Source: Pseudomonas chlororaphis (GTDB lineage: Bacteria > Pseudomonadota > Gammaproteobacteria > Pseudomonadales > Pseudomonadaceae). From it: a DNA stretch of 64,000 nt. The notes under the pieces were generated by a model. The model worked only from the letters and a program-made list of their open reading frames with translations, did no database searches and was not told the DNA's origin. Within the stretch, counting starts at the first letter, position 1, and each line of letters starts with the position of its first letter. The position numbers and the translations under genes were made by a program. Shown here piece after piece: positions 1 to 8,374 of the stretch. The stretch is from assembly GCF_003731765.1 (NCBI RefSeq), contig NZ_MOAL01000004.1, positions 1,054,001-1,118,000 of the forward strand. The letters run 5' to 3'.

Positions 1-2552
1 TCGGCGTTGCCGGTCTGGGAGGCCCAGAGCAGGGTCAGGTGCGGGGCGTCATTGGCCGGCTCGGGCAGGGTTGCTGCGGCCGAGGTGGCAGGGGCCCCTT
101 GGCTGTGGCTGAACAGCCCGCCCAGCAGGCCGTCCAGCCACAGTCGCGTGGTGCCGGCCAGGGGCGCGCTGGCAGGCAGGGTGGGCACACCGGCGCCGGG
201 CTGGGCGGTGCTGGTGTGCAGGCCGCTGAGGAAGCCGGCGAGGTAGATGCGCTCGTTGTCATTCAAGCTGGGCGCCGCCACGGCGCGAATACCGGCGAGT
301 TCGGCGAAGGCCTCGATGCGCGACATGCTGCGGTCCTCGGGTAACAAAGAAGAAGGGCTGGGCGCGCCACCGGCCTGGTCGAGAAAGTGGTGCTCGATCA
401 GCGCCACTTTCTGCAGGGCCACCGCGCAGAATTTGAATTCCGGCTGCAGGGACACGGGGTCCACGGCGTCGTGGGTCACGGCGTTGATGGCCAACTGTTC
501 GCCAAACACATCGTTCCAGTGGAACGGCGCAAAGCAGTTGCCGGCTAGCACCCGGTCGCTGACCCGCGCCGGCAGCACGGCGCGGCCACGCCGGGAGCGG
601 ATTTCCACCGAGTCGCCGTCACTCAGGCCCAGGCGCGTGGCGTCCTGGGGGTGCAGTTCAACGAAGGGCCCGGGGTTGAGCTTGTTCAGGGTGGCGACCT
701 TGCCGGTCTTGGTCAGGGTGTGCCACTGGTGTTGCAGGCGCCCGGTGTTGAGCACCATCGGAAAGTCGTCATCGGGCATCTCCGCCGGGTCCATGTGCGG
801 GCGAGGGAAGAACAGCCCCTTGCCATGTTCGGTGGGGAACACGATCGCCGGGCGGCTGCCGTCGGCCGCCACCTTGAGGGTCTGGCTGATGCCGTCGTTG
901 AGGTAGCGCATGGGGTTGCGGTTCGGCCCGTCGGCCTTGGCGCAGGGCCATTGCAGCGGGCTCTGGCGCAGGCGCTCGTAGCTGGCGCCGCGCAGGTCGT
1001 AGCCGGTCTTGGGGTTCCAGGCGCGCTTGATCTCTTCGAACACCTCGGCACTGGAGGCGTAGCTGAAGGCCTCGGCAAAGCCCATCTCGCAGGCCACCCG
1101 GGCGATGATCTGCCAGTCCGGCAGGCTGTCTCCCGGGGGCTCCACGGCTTTCTGCATCAGGGTCAGGTTGCGCTCGGAGTTGATCATCACCCCTTCGGCT
1201 TCGGCCCACAGCGCACCGGGCAAAAGGATGTCGGCGTAGCGGTTGGTCTCGGTGTCGAGGAAGGCGTCCTGGGTAATCACCAACTCCGCTCGTTGCAGGC
1301 CTTCGATCACGGTCTGGCGATTGGGCACGCTGGCCACCGGGTTGGTGCAGATGATCCAGCAGGCCTTGATTTGCCCGGCGGCCATGTCTTCGAACATCGC
1401 CACGGTGCCGCTGCCGCCGTCCCGGGGCAGGCTGTCGGCGGGGATTTGCCACAGGTCTTCGATAAAGGCGCGGTCGCTGTCCACCAGCGCCGAGCGTTGC
1501 CCGGGCAGGCCGGGGCCCATGTAGCCCATCTCGCGGCCGCCCATGGCGTTGGGTTGCCCGGTCAGGGAAAACGGCCCGCTGCCGGGGCGGCAGATGGCGC
1601 CGGTGGCCAGGTGCAGGTTGCACAGGGCGTTGGTATTCCAGGTGCCGTGGGTGCTCTGGTTCAGGCCCATGGTCCAGCAGCTCATCCACTCGGCGGCTTC
1701 GCCGATCTGCTGGGCGGCCAGGCGGATATCGGCTTCGGCCAGCCCGGTGATGGCGGCGACGCTGGCCGGGTCGTAGTCGTCGAGAAACGCCGGCATGGCC
1801 TCCCAACCCTGGGTGAAGGCGGCGATAAAGGCCGGGTCGGTGTGGCCGTTTTTCAGCAACAGGTGCAGCAGGCCATTGAGCAGGGCCAGGTCGGTGCCGG
1901 GCTTGATCTGCAGGAACAGGCTGGCCTTGTCGGCGGTGGCGCTGCGCCGGGGGTCGACGACAATCAGCCTGGCCCCGGCCTTGACCCGATCCATCATCCG
2001 CAGGAACAGGATCGGGTGACAGTCGGCCATGTTCGCGCCGATCACGAAGAACAGCTCGGCGCGTTCGAAATCCTCGTAGGAGCCCGGCGGGCCGTCGGCG
2101 CCCAGGGACAGTTTGTAGCCGCTGCCGGCGCTGGCCATGCACAGCCGCGAGTTGGACTCGATGTGGGGCGTGCGGACAAACCCCTTGGCCAGTTTGTTGA
2201 CCAGGTACTGGGCCTCCAGGGACATCTGCCCGGACACATAGAAGGCCAGGGCGCTGGGGCCGTGGGCGTCAAGGAGGGCCCGCAGGCGCAGGGCGGTTTC
2301 GCTGATGGCCTGGTCCATGCCCAGGCGCGCCGGGTCGCGCTGGCGTTCCTGGCGCAGGTAGGCACTGTCCATCCGGCCGGATTCGGCGATGGCCTGGCCG
2401 CTGGTGTTGCCCTTGGTGCACAGGCGTCCGAAGTTGCTCGGGTGCTGGGGATCGCCGGCGACCTTGATCACCCGGTTCTGCTCCACCGTCATGACGATGC
2501 CGCAGCCCACGCCGCAATAAGGGCAGACGCTACGCACGCTGTTAGTTGCCAT
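1..2552 (-). CDS. nasA: Assimilatory nitrate reductase / flavoprotein fusion (3' end outside window)
   Basis: Cytoplasmic molybdopterin enzyme reducing nitrate to nitrite for assimilation. The N-terminus carries the [4Fe-4S] ligands C10, C13, C17 and C45 (CPYCGVGC...LC), followed by the bis-MGD oxidoreductase core and the molydopterin dinucleotide-binding domain. At about residue 842 the frame runs into LLWASQTGNAE, the FMN-binding loop of a flavodoxin domain, where the window ends. This matches the Pseudomonas bifunctional nitrate reductase/sulfite reductase flavoprotein subunit, usually about 1,350 residues, in which electrons from NADPH pass through a fused reductase. The ATG at 2552 has GAGG about 8 bases upstream. 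It is divergent from nirBD, which removes its product nitrite. Family assignment is firm; the C-terminal architecture beyond position 1 is inferred. Confidence 0.93.
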   Translation of the reverse strand, partial: MATNSVRSVCPYCGVGCGIVMTVEQNRVIKVAGDPQHPSNFGRLCTKGNTSGQAIAESGRMDSAYLRQERQRDPARLGMDQAISETALRLRALLDAHGPSALAFYVSGQMSLEAQYLVNKLAKGFVRTPHIESNSRLCMASAGSGYKLSLGADGPPGSYEDFERAELFFVIGANMADCHPILFLRMMDRVKAGARLIVVDPRRSATADKASLFLQIKPGTDLALLNGLLHLLLKNGHTDPAFIAAFTQGWEAMPAFLDDYDPASVAAITGLAEADIRLAAQQIGEAAEWMSCWTMGLNQSTHGTWNTNALCNLHLATGAICRPGSGPFSLTGQPNAMGGREMGYMGPGLPGQRSALVDSDRAFIEDLWQIPADSLPRDGGSGTVAMFEDMAAGQIKACWIICTNPVASVPNRQTVIEGLQRAELVITQDAFLDTETNRYADILLPGALWAEAEGVMINSERNLTLMQKAVEPPGDSLPDWQIIARVACEMGFAEAFSYASSAEVFEEIKRAWNPKTGYDLRGASYERLRQSPLQWPCAKADGPNRNPMRYLNDGISQTLKVAADGSRPAIVFPTEHGKGLFFPRPHMDPAEMPDDDFPMVLNTGRLQHQWHTLTKTGKVATLNKLNPGPFVELHPQDATRLGLSDGDSVEIRSRRGRAVLPARVSDRVLAGNCFAPFHWNDVFGEQLAINAVTHDAVDPVSLQPEFKFCAVALQKVALIEHHFLDQAGGAPSPSSLLPEDRSMSRIEAFAELAGIRAVAAPSLNDNERIYLAGFLSGLHTSTAQPGAGVPTLPASAPLAGTTRLWLDGLLGGLFSHSQGAPATSAAATLPEPANDAPHLTLLWASQTGNA

Positions 2553-2597
2553 CCTCGTCCCTCGAAAAATCCTGCTCGCGGCTCAACCGCCGAAAAC

Positions 2598-2653
2598 AAA
2601 AAAGGCGCCCTGTAGCCCTCCCTTGAAGATCCAGGGGGGTACACGGCGCCTTT
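2598..2653 (-). terminator. Intrinsic terminator in the nitrate reductase leader (attenuator)
   Basis: On the minus strand AAAGGCGCC (2653-2645) pairs with GGCGCCTTT (2609-2601). The stem continues inside through TGTA/TACA and a C-run/G-run, and is followed by a T-rich run. It lies between the predicted promoter and the start codon at 2552, so it should stop transcription before the gene unless antiterminated. Confidence 0.8.
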
Positions 2654-2663
2654 GTCGTTGGTC

Positions 2664-2683
2664 GGCAGTCTGCGTTGATTGCC
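2664..2683 (-). promoter_or_regulatory. Candidate NasT (ANTAR) hexaloop hairpin, nitrate reductase leader
   Basis: Minus-strand arms GGCAATC and GACTGCC enclose the hexaloop AACGCA, with one mismatch in seven pairs. A at loop position 1 and G at position 4 are the hallmark of ANTAR-protein targets. The nirB leader carries the matching loop AACGAA. The second hairpin of the usual pair was not resolved with confidence. Confidence 0.55.
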
Positions 2684-2698
2684 TATCGAGGGGTTCCT

Positions 2699-2714
2699 AG
2701 CAAAGCCCGCGCCA
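2699..2714 (-). promoter_or_regulatory. Sigma-54-type promoter for nitrate reductase
   Basis: The minus strand reads TGGCGC-N5-TTGCT, close to the consensus TGGCAC-N5-TTGCW with exact -24/-12 spacing. Transcription should begin near 2687, giving a leader of about 135 bases that contains the hexaloop hairpin and the terminator. Confidence 0.7.
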
Positions 2715-3003
2715 GAACCGTTGGCGGCGGCTCTGACTGGCCCTGGCGCCGCGCCGGCCGGGCTTTGCGTGGGCCAACGCCGGCATGGGCGAAGGCGTTC
2801 GGGGCAGGGGCGTCCTGCACTTTTATAAAGCGCCCGGGGGGCTGGCCTGCACCAAGCCAAGGCAATTGACAGCGAGTGGGGAAGGGGCGCGGCAGGGCCT
2901 GGTGACGGCTGGGATTTGCCCCCGGTGATTCGCTGCAGGCCACGTGATTCGTGCCTTTGAAGGGAGGTTTTGGGTGCGCGTCGAGGGGTGGTTGAGGCCG
3001 GAC

Positions 3004-3019
3004 TGGCACAAAGGCTGCA
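3004..3019 (+). promoter_or_regulatory. Sigma-54-type promoter for nirBD
   Basis: TGGCAC-N5-CTGCA has the GG and GC elements at -24/-12 spacing. Transcription should start near 3030, producing a leader of about 210 bases before nirB. Paired with the promoter at 2699-2714, it suggests NtrC control of both divergent units. Confidence 0.65.
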
Positions 3020-3065
3020 AGACCGGGATCAGGTCCACCCAGAACGCATTCGAGTGGACAGCCCC

Positions 3066-3085
3066 GTCGGTCAACGAAGATCGAT
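3066..3085 (+). promoter_or_regulatory. Candidate NasT (ANTAR) hexaloop hairpin, nirB leader
   Basis: GTCGGTC and GATCGAT form seven pairs (two G-U) around the hexaloop AACGAA, with A at position 1 and G at position 4 as in ANTAR targets. It sits within the predicted nirB leader and upstream of the terminator at 3162-3199. Confidence 0.55.
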
Positions 3086-3161
3086 CGACCCGAAGGTCTT
3101 GGGGCAGTAACGGTGGATCAGGCACAGAGGCCCGGTTGCACACCGCAAAAGAACAGGCAAA

Positions 3162-3199
3162 GGCGCCTGGAACCGCAAGGTTTCAGGCGCTTTTTTTTT
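3162..3199 (+). terminator. Intrinsic terminator in the nirB leader (attenuator)
   Basis: A 13-bp stem (3162-3174 with 3179-3191, two G-U pairs) has a GCAA tetraloop and is followed by nine consecutive T. It ends about 40 bases before the nirB start codon, so nirBD expression must require readthrough. With the upstream hexaloop it fits NasT-type antitermination. Confidence 0.85.
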
Positions 3200-3239
3200 G
3201 CTTTTTTAAACCGTGATTGGCTTTGACCGGGTGCTATTT

Positions 3240-5801
3240 ATGAACGCCACTGTTGCCCCTTTGAACAAGTTGCAAACCCTGATCGTGATCGGTAACGGCA
3301 TGGTCGGCCACCACTGCGTCGAACAACTGATCGAGCGTGGCGCCCTGGACCACTACCGGATCCACGTGTTCAGCGAAGAGCCGATGCGTGCCTACGACCG
3401 CGTGCACCTGTCCGAATATTTCACTGGCCGTGACGCCGAGTCCCTGGCCCTGGGCGAAGCTTCGTTGTACCAGCGCCCGGGTGTGACCCTGCACCTGGGG
3501 GTGCCGGTGCTGGAGATCGACCGCGTGCGGCATGAAGTGATCACCGCCGCCGGCTGCTTCAACTACCACAAGCTGGTGCTGGCCACCGGGTCCTATCCAT
3601 TCGTGCCGCCGATCGAAGGCGCCGAGGGCGATTCGCGCCTGGTGTACCGCACCCTGGAAGACCTCGACGGCATTCGCAAAGCCGCCGCCAATGCCCGACG
3701 TGGCGTGGTGGTGGGCGGCGGCCTGCTGGGCCTGGAGGCGGCCAACGCCCTGAAGTCCCTGGGCCTGGAAGCCCACGTGGTGGAATTCGCCCCGCGCCTG
3801 ATGCCGGTGCAGCTGGACGAGCAGGGCGGCCTGGCCCTCAAGGCGCAGATCGAGCGCCTGGGCGTCGGCGTGCACCTGTCCCGTGGCACCCAGTCGATCT
3901 GCCCGGGTGAGGAGTACCGCTACCGGATGAATTTCGGCAACGACGAGTACCTGGAAACTGACCTGGTGCTGTTCTCTGCCGGCATCCGTCCGCAAGACGC
4001 CCTGGCTCGCCAGTGCGCCCTGGAACTGGGCCCGCGCGGTGGCGTGGCGGTGGACGACGCCTGCCTGACCAGCGACCCGGACATCTACGCCATCGGCGAA
4101 TGCGCGGCCTGGAACGGCAGCATCTTCGGCCTGGTGGCCCCGGGTTACCAGATGGCCCGCGGCGTGGCCGCAAGCCTGTGCCGCCAGGACGCCGAACCCT
4201 TCCAGGGCGCGGACATGTCCACCAAACTCAAGCTTTTGGGGGTGGATGTAGGCTCCATCGGCGACGCCCACGGCAACACTCCGGGCTCGCGCAGCTACCA
4301 GTTCATCGACCAGACCAGCGCCAGTTACCGGCGCCTGGTGGTGGACGCCGAAGGCAAGCGCGTGCTCGGTGCGGTGCTGGTGGGCGACAACAGCTACTAC
4401 GACACCCTGCTGCAATACATGCAGAACGGCATCACCCTGCCGGCCGACGCGGCGGGCCTGATCCTGCCCAGCTCCAGCGGCGCACCGACCCTGGGCCCGG
4501 GCGCCTTGCCGGATTCGGCCACGGTCTGCTCGTGCCACAACGTCACCAAGGGCGCCATCTGCTCGGCCATCGACGGCGGCTGCAGCGACCTCGGTCAACT
4601 CAAGTCGAGCACCAAGGCCTGCACCGGTTGCGGCGGTTGCGCGGCCTTGCTCAAGCAGGTGTTCGAGCATGAACTGATCGCCCGTGGTGTCAGCGTCGAC
4701 AAGAGCCTGTGCGAGCACTTCGCCTACACCCGCCAGGAGCTTTATGCCCTGGTGCGGGTCGAGGGCGTGACCAGTTTCGACGAAATGCTGGCCAAGCACG
4801 GCCGTGGCCACACCGGCTGCGACATCTGCAAGCCGGCGGTGGGCTCGATCCTCGCCTCGTGCTGGAACCAGCCGATCATGGACGCGTCCCTGGTGCCGTT
4901 GCAGGACACCAACGACACCTTTATGGCCAACATGCAGAAGAACGGCACCTACTCGGTGGTGCCGCGCATCGCCGGGGGTGAAATCACCGCCGACAAGCTG
5001 ATCGTGATCGGCCAGGTGGCGAAGAAATACGACCTCTACACCAAGATCACCGGCGGCCAGCGCATCGACTTGTTTGGTGCCCAACTGCATCAGTTGCCGG
5101 AAATCTGGGCCGAGCTGATTGCCGCCGGTTTCGAGACCGGCCACGCCTACGGCAAATCCACCCGTACGGTGAAGTCCTGCGTGGGTAGCACCTGGTGCCG
5201 CTATGGCGTGCAGGACAGCGTGGCCATGGCGCTGTTGATCGAGGACCGTTACAAGGGCCTGCGCTCGCCGCACAAACTCAAGTTCGCGGTTTCCGGCTGC
5301 ACCCGTGAGTGCGCCGAGGCGCAAAGCAAGGACGTCGGGGTGATCGCCACCGAAAAGGGCTGGAACCTCTACATCAGCGGCAACGGTGGCATGCGCCCGC
5401 GCCACGCCGAGCTGTTCGCCACGGACCTGGATGATGCCACCCTGATCCGCTACATCGACCGCTTCCTGATGTTCTACATCCGCACCGCCGACAAGCTGCA
5501 GCGCACCTCGGTGTGGCGTGAAAGCCTGGAGGGCGGCCTGGATTACCTCAAGGCGGTGATCATCGACGACAGCCTGGGCCTGGGGGCCGAGCTGGAAGCG
5601 CAGATGCAACTGGTGGTCAACCGCTACGAATGCGAGTGGGCCAACGCCCTCAAGGACCCGGAAAAACTCAAGCGCTTCCGGACCTTCGTCAACGATCAAC
5701 GCCCCGACCCGGACATTCACTTTGTCCAGGAGCGCGGCCAACGGCGTCCGGTGATGGCCGCTGAACTCAACCTGATTCCCGTCGTCGAGGAGGTGCTCTG
5801 A
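3240..5801 (+). CDS. nirB: NADH-dependent nitrite reductase, large subunit
   Basis: Cytoplasmic six-electron reduction of nitrite to ammonium, with NirD. Domains in order: an FAD/NAD(P)H pyridine nucleotide-disulphide oxidoreductase part (LIVIGNGMVGHH near the start, the second dinucleotide fold near residue 155); a BFD-type [2Fe-2S] domain at about 429-467 (CSCHNV...CTGCGGC); and a siroheme/[4Fe-4S] nitrite/sulfite reductase domain with CVGSTWC near 646 and CTREC near 685. The ATG at 3240 gives 853 residues, the usual size. A GTG at 3213 in frame would add nine residues but lies nearer the attenuator. The stop overlaps the nirD start by one base, indicating translational coupling. Confidence 0.96.
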   Translation: MNATVAPLNKLQTLIVIGNGMVGHHCVEQLIERGALDHYRIHVFSEEPMRAYDRVHLSEYFTGRDAESLALGEASLYQRPGVTLHLGVPVLEIDRVRHEVITAAGCFNYHKLVLATGSYPFVPPIEGAEGDSRLVYRTLEDLDGIRKAAANARRGVVVGGGLLGLEAANALKSLGLEAHVVEFAPRLMPVQLDEQGGLALKAQIERLGVGVHLSRGTQSICPGEEYRYRMNFGNDEYLETDLVLFSAGIRPQDALARQCALELGPRGGVAVDDACLTSDPDIYAIGECAAWNGSIFGLVAPGYQMARGVAASLCRQDAEPFQGADMSTKLKLLGVDVGSIGDAHGNTPGSRSYQFIDQTSASYRRLVVDAEGKRVLGAVLVGDNSYYDTLLQYMQNGITLPADAAGLILPSSSGAPTLGPGALPDSATVCSCHNVTKGAICSAIDGGCSDLGQLKSSTKACTGCGGCAALLKQVFEHELIARGVSVDKSLCEHFAYTRQELYALVRVEGVTSFDEMLAKHGRGHTGCDICKPAVGSILASCWNQPIMDASLVPLQDTNDTFMANMQKNGTYSVVPRIAGGEITADKLIVIGQVAKKYDLYTKITGGQRIDLFGAQLHQLPEIWAELIAAGFETGHAYGKSTRTVKSCVGSTWCRYGVQDSVAMALLIEDRYKGLRSPHKLKFAVSGCTRECAEAQSKDVGVIATEKGWNLYISGNGGMRPRHAELFATDLDDATLIRYIDRFLMFYIRTADKLQRTSVWRESLEGGLDYLKAVIIDDSLGLGAELEAQMQLVVNRYECEWANALKDPEKLKRFRTFVNDQRPDPDIHFVQERGQRRPVMAAELNLIPVVEEVL

Positions 5802-6172
5802 TGAGCCAGTCCAATAGCCAACGCGTCAATTCCATCCAGCCGCAGCACTGGCAGCGCCTGTGCGGCCAGCAGGACCTGGTCAGTAACTCCGGGGTGGTGG
5901 CCTGGTTCGAGGGGGCCCAGGTGGCGCTCTTCTACCTGCCGGACGCCGAGGGCCAGCAGCTCTTCGGCCTGGACAACCACGACCCGCAGTCGGGGGCCAA
6001 CGTGATTGGCCGCGGGCTGCTGGGGTCGATCAAGGGTGAGTTGGTGATTGCCTCGCCCCTGTACAAGCAGCACTTCTGCCTGGCCGACGGGCGCTGCCTG
6101 GAAGACCCGGAGCAACGCCTGCGGGTCTGGCCGGTGCGCCTGAATGGCCAGGACGTGGAAATCGCCGCCTAA
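5801..6172 (+). CDS. nirD: NADH-dependent nitrite reductase, small subunit
   Basis: This 123-residue Rieske-fold protein is the small subunit of the assimilatory nitrite reductase. It lacks the Cys-X-His cluster ligands of true Rieske proteins; the corresponding positions read NHDP and HFCLADG. This is typical of NirD, which keeps the fold without a cluster. Its start codon shares one base with the nirB stop. A GC-rich hairpin follows at 6189-6228, probably ending the operon. Confidence 0.95.
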   Translation: MSQSNSQRVNSIQPQHWQRLCGQQDLVSNSGVVAWFEGAQVALFYLPDAEGQQLFGLDNHDPQSGANVIGRGLLGSIKGELVIASPLYKQHFCLADGRCLEDPEQRLRVWPVRLNGQDVEIAA

Positions 6173-6188
6173 GGCCGGCGTTTTGAAC

Positions 6189-6228
6189 TTCCCCCGGGCG
6201 CTGTGCGGTGGTGCAGCGCCCGAGGGAA
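6189..6228 (+). terminator. Strong hairpin downstream of nirD
   Basis: CGGGCGCTG (6195-6203) pairs with CAGCGCCCG (6214-6222), extended by TTCCC/GGGAA after one mismatch. There is no clear T-run, so it may be a poor intrinsic terminator or an mRNA-stabilising structure. Confidence 0.5.
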
Positions 6229-6301
6229 TTGGTAGAGATCTTGCTGTAGAGAATTTCAAATGCGTGGCCTGTAGGCCGGTATTGATCAGGGAGCATTTGA
6301 A

Positions 6302-7921
6302 ATGGCCACATTGAGCACCGCACAACGTATCGCCCTGGGTTTTGCCATCGCCCCGGTGGCGTTGCTGGGCATGGGCCTGTATGCCGTGCATGACCTGGCA
6401 ACCCTCAAGGACCAGGCCGCCCAGATCGTCCAGCAGGACTGGCCGAAAATCGACCCGATCATGGTGATTGCCACCGGGGTCCGGGACAACGGCCGCAACA
6501 CCCGCGACCTGCTGATCGACAAGGACAACCCCCAGGTCCCGCCGGCCATCGAGGCCACCAAACAACGCATCACCCAAGCCTTTGCCACCCTGGAACCGCT
6601 GTTCGATTCCACCGAGGGCAAGGCCGCCTACGCTCAGTTGAAGCAGCATCGCGAGGCCTATGTCGCGGCCTTTATGCAAGTCCAGGGGCTGATCCGCCAG
6701 GGCGCCACTGAAGCGGCCATGGCCCAGCTCAAGCAGCAAGTGATGCCCGCCGAACAGCGGGTCTACCAGAGCCTGGACGCGATGATGGCGTTGCAGGGAC
6801 GGATTTTCAGCGAACGCGAACAAGCCGCCGACGCCCTGTATCGGGACGCGCGCCTCAATATGGTGCTGCTGTTTGTGCTGTGCGTGGGCGCGGTGGTGGC
6901 TGCCGGGGTGGCGGTCACCCGCAGCGTGACGCGACCTTTGGGCGGTGAGCCCGATGCCGCTGCCCAGGTCTTGAGCCAGATTGCCCAGGGCGACCTGACC
7001 ATCGACGTGCCTGTCGCCGCCCGCGACACCGCCAGCCTGATGCGCTCCATGCAGCAGATGCAAGGCAGCCTCAATGGCATGGTCAAGCACATTGCCGCGT
7101 CCGTGGACCGGGTGGCCAGTTCATCCGAGGAACTCAGCGCGGTCAGCAGCCAGACCAGCCTGCAATTGCAACAGCAGGGCCTGGAGATCGAGCAAGCGGC
7201 GGCAGCAGTGAATCAGATGACCGCTGCCGTGGATGAAGTGGCGCGCAACGCTGTGAGCACCAGCGAAGCCTCCCGGGCCTCGGAGCAAAGTGCCCAGCGC
7301 GGCCGTTCCCAGGTGCAGGAAACCGTGGCCTCCATCAATGCCCTGGCCGAAGGGGTGAACGACACCGCCGGGCATATCCAGCAATTGGCCGGGCGGGTGC
7401 AGGACATCAGTTCGGTGCTGGACGTGATCCGCAGCATCGCCGAGCAGACCAACCTGCTGGCCCTTAACGCGGCCATCGAAGCGGCCCGGGCCGGGGACGC
7501 CGGGCGCGGCTTTGCCGTGGTTGCCGACGAGGTGCGGGCCCTGGCCCATCGCACCCAAGTGTCGACCCAGGAGATCGAGCAGATGATCGGCAATATTCGC
7601 CAGGACAGCGGCCAGGCGGTGAACGCCATGCAAGGCAGCAGCGAGCGGGTACTGAGCACCCTGGAGGTGGCGCGGCGCGCGGGCGATGCCCTGGAGGACA
7701 TCACCCGCTCCATTTCCCAGATCAACGAACGCAACCTGATGATCGCCAGTGCCACCGAGCAACAGGCCCTGGTGGCGCGGGAGGTGGATCGCAATCTGGT
7801 GGGCATTCGCACCTTGTCAGAGCAGGTGCTGCAAGGGGCGCAACACACCGACAGCGCCGGCCACGAACTGGCGCAGATGGCCGGCGAACTGCATCAGACC
7901 GTGGCGCGTTTCAAGGTCTAG
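6302..7921 (+). CDS. Methyl-accepting chemotaxis protein
   Basis: Inner-membrane chemoreceptor of 539 residues. TM1 spans about 9-29, a periplasmic four-helix-bundle-type sensor of roughly 155 residues follows, TM2 is near 185-207, then comes a HAMP domain and a long cytoplasmic signalling coiled coil. The kinase-contact hairpin ([19 protein letters not shown]) lies near residues 378-397. GGGAG precedes the ATG at 6302. The ligand cannot be read from the sequence. Its position after nirBD makes a nitrogen compound tempting, but it is not a PilJ-type nitrate sensor. It shares a CTAG with the convergent gene so that both TAG stops overlap. Confidence 0.93.
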   Translation: MATLSTAQRIALGFAIAPVALLGMGLYAVHDLATLKDQAAQIVQQDWPKIDPIMVIATGVRDNGRNTRDLLIDKDNPQVPPAIEATKQRITQAFATLEPLFDSTEGKAAYAQLKQHREAYVAAFMQVQGLIRQGATEAAMAQLKQQVMPAEQRVYQSLDAMMALQGRIFSEREQAADALYRDARLNMVLLFVLCVGAVVAAGVAVTRSVTRPLGGEPDAAAQVLSQIAQGDLTIDVPVAARDTASLMRSMQQMQGSLNGMVKHIAASVDRVASSSEELSAVSSQTSLQLQQQGLEIEQAAAAVNQMTAAVDEVARNAVSTSEASRASEQSAQRGRSQVQETVASINALAEGVNDTAGHIQQLAGRVQDISSVLDVIRSIAEQTNLLALNAAIEAARAGDAGRGFAVVADEVRALAHRTQVSTQEIEQMIGNIRQDSGQAVNAMQGSSERVLSTLEVARRAGDALEDITRSISQINERNLMIASATEQQALVAREVDRNLVGIRTLSEQVLQGAQHTDSAGHELAQMAGELHQTVARFKV

Positions 7922-8298
7922 CCCTTGGCGTTGTGGCGCTGTTTCCAGCCCCGTACCAAGCGCAGGTAGACCAGCAGGTTGAGGCCCAGCACCAGGGCCC
8001 CCAGCCACAGCTGGATGCCGGGCGTCAGGCCGGCGGGGTAGATCACCGGGATCAGGTAATGCTCGATAAAACCGGCGCCATAACCCTCTTGTCCGGCGGC
8101 GTGGCGCAGCAGGTTTTCCCAGCGGGTCAGGGGGCATTCCAGGTGGAACACTTCCACCGCCACGCCCCAGGTGGCGGCCGGCAGGTGCAGGCTGATCAGC
8201 CACGGCCAGCGCAACAGCAGCAAGCCGCCGAACAGCACAAAGAGAATGAACGACAGGTGAAACAGCACCAGGGCGTCGGCGGCGAATCGGTAAAGCAT
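7918..8298 (-). CDS. DUF2784 membrane protein
   Basis: Small integral membrane protein of 126 residues with hydrophobic segments near 5-25, 30-50 and 90-115 and a conserved-looking loop LTRWENLLR. It matches the DUF2784 family, whose function is unknown. The ATG at 8298 is preferred because AAGGA lies about 8 bases upstream; a GTG at 8313 would place that ribosome site inside the gene. It converges on the chemoreceptor and their TAG stop codons overlap within one CTAG. Confidence 0.85.
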   Translation of the reverse strand: MLYRFAADALVLFHLSFILFVLFGGLLLLRWPWLISLHLPAATWGVAVEVFHLECPLTRWENLLRHAAGQEGYGAGFIEHYLIPVIYPAGLTPGIQLWLGALVLGLNLLVYLRLVRGWKQRHNAKG

Positions 8299-8374
8299 GG
8301 AGAGTCCTTTCACGGGGCATTTTCGCCGCGACTATACAGCCCCGCGTCGCTTCCGACAGGGGCTGCCCCGAGGT

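Noticed and set aside
651..2615. 654-codon open frame on the plus strand
   Set aside because: It is antisense to the nitrate reductase gene, whose frame shows iron-sulfur and molybdopterin motifs. High GC produces long shadow frames.
3234..5741. 835-codon open frame on the minus strand
   Set aside because: Antisense to nirB, Gly/Val/His-rich with no domain; an artefact of codon usage in the opposite strand.
6302..7921. Nitrate-specific chemoreceptor
   Set aside because: Only neighbourhood supports it; the sensor lacks a PilJ/NIT domain, so the ligand is left open.
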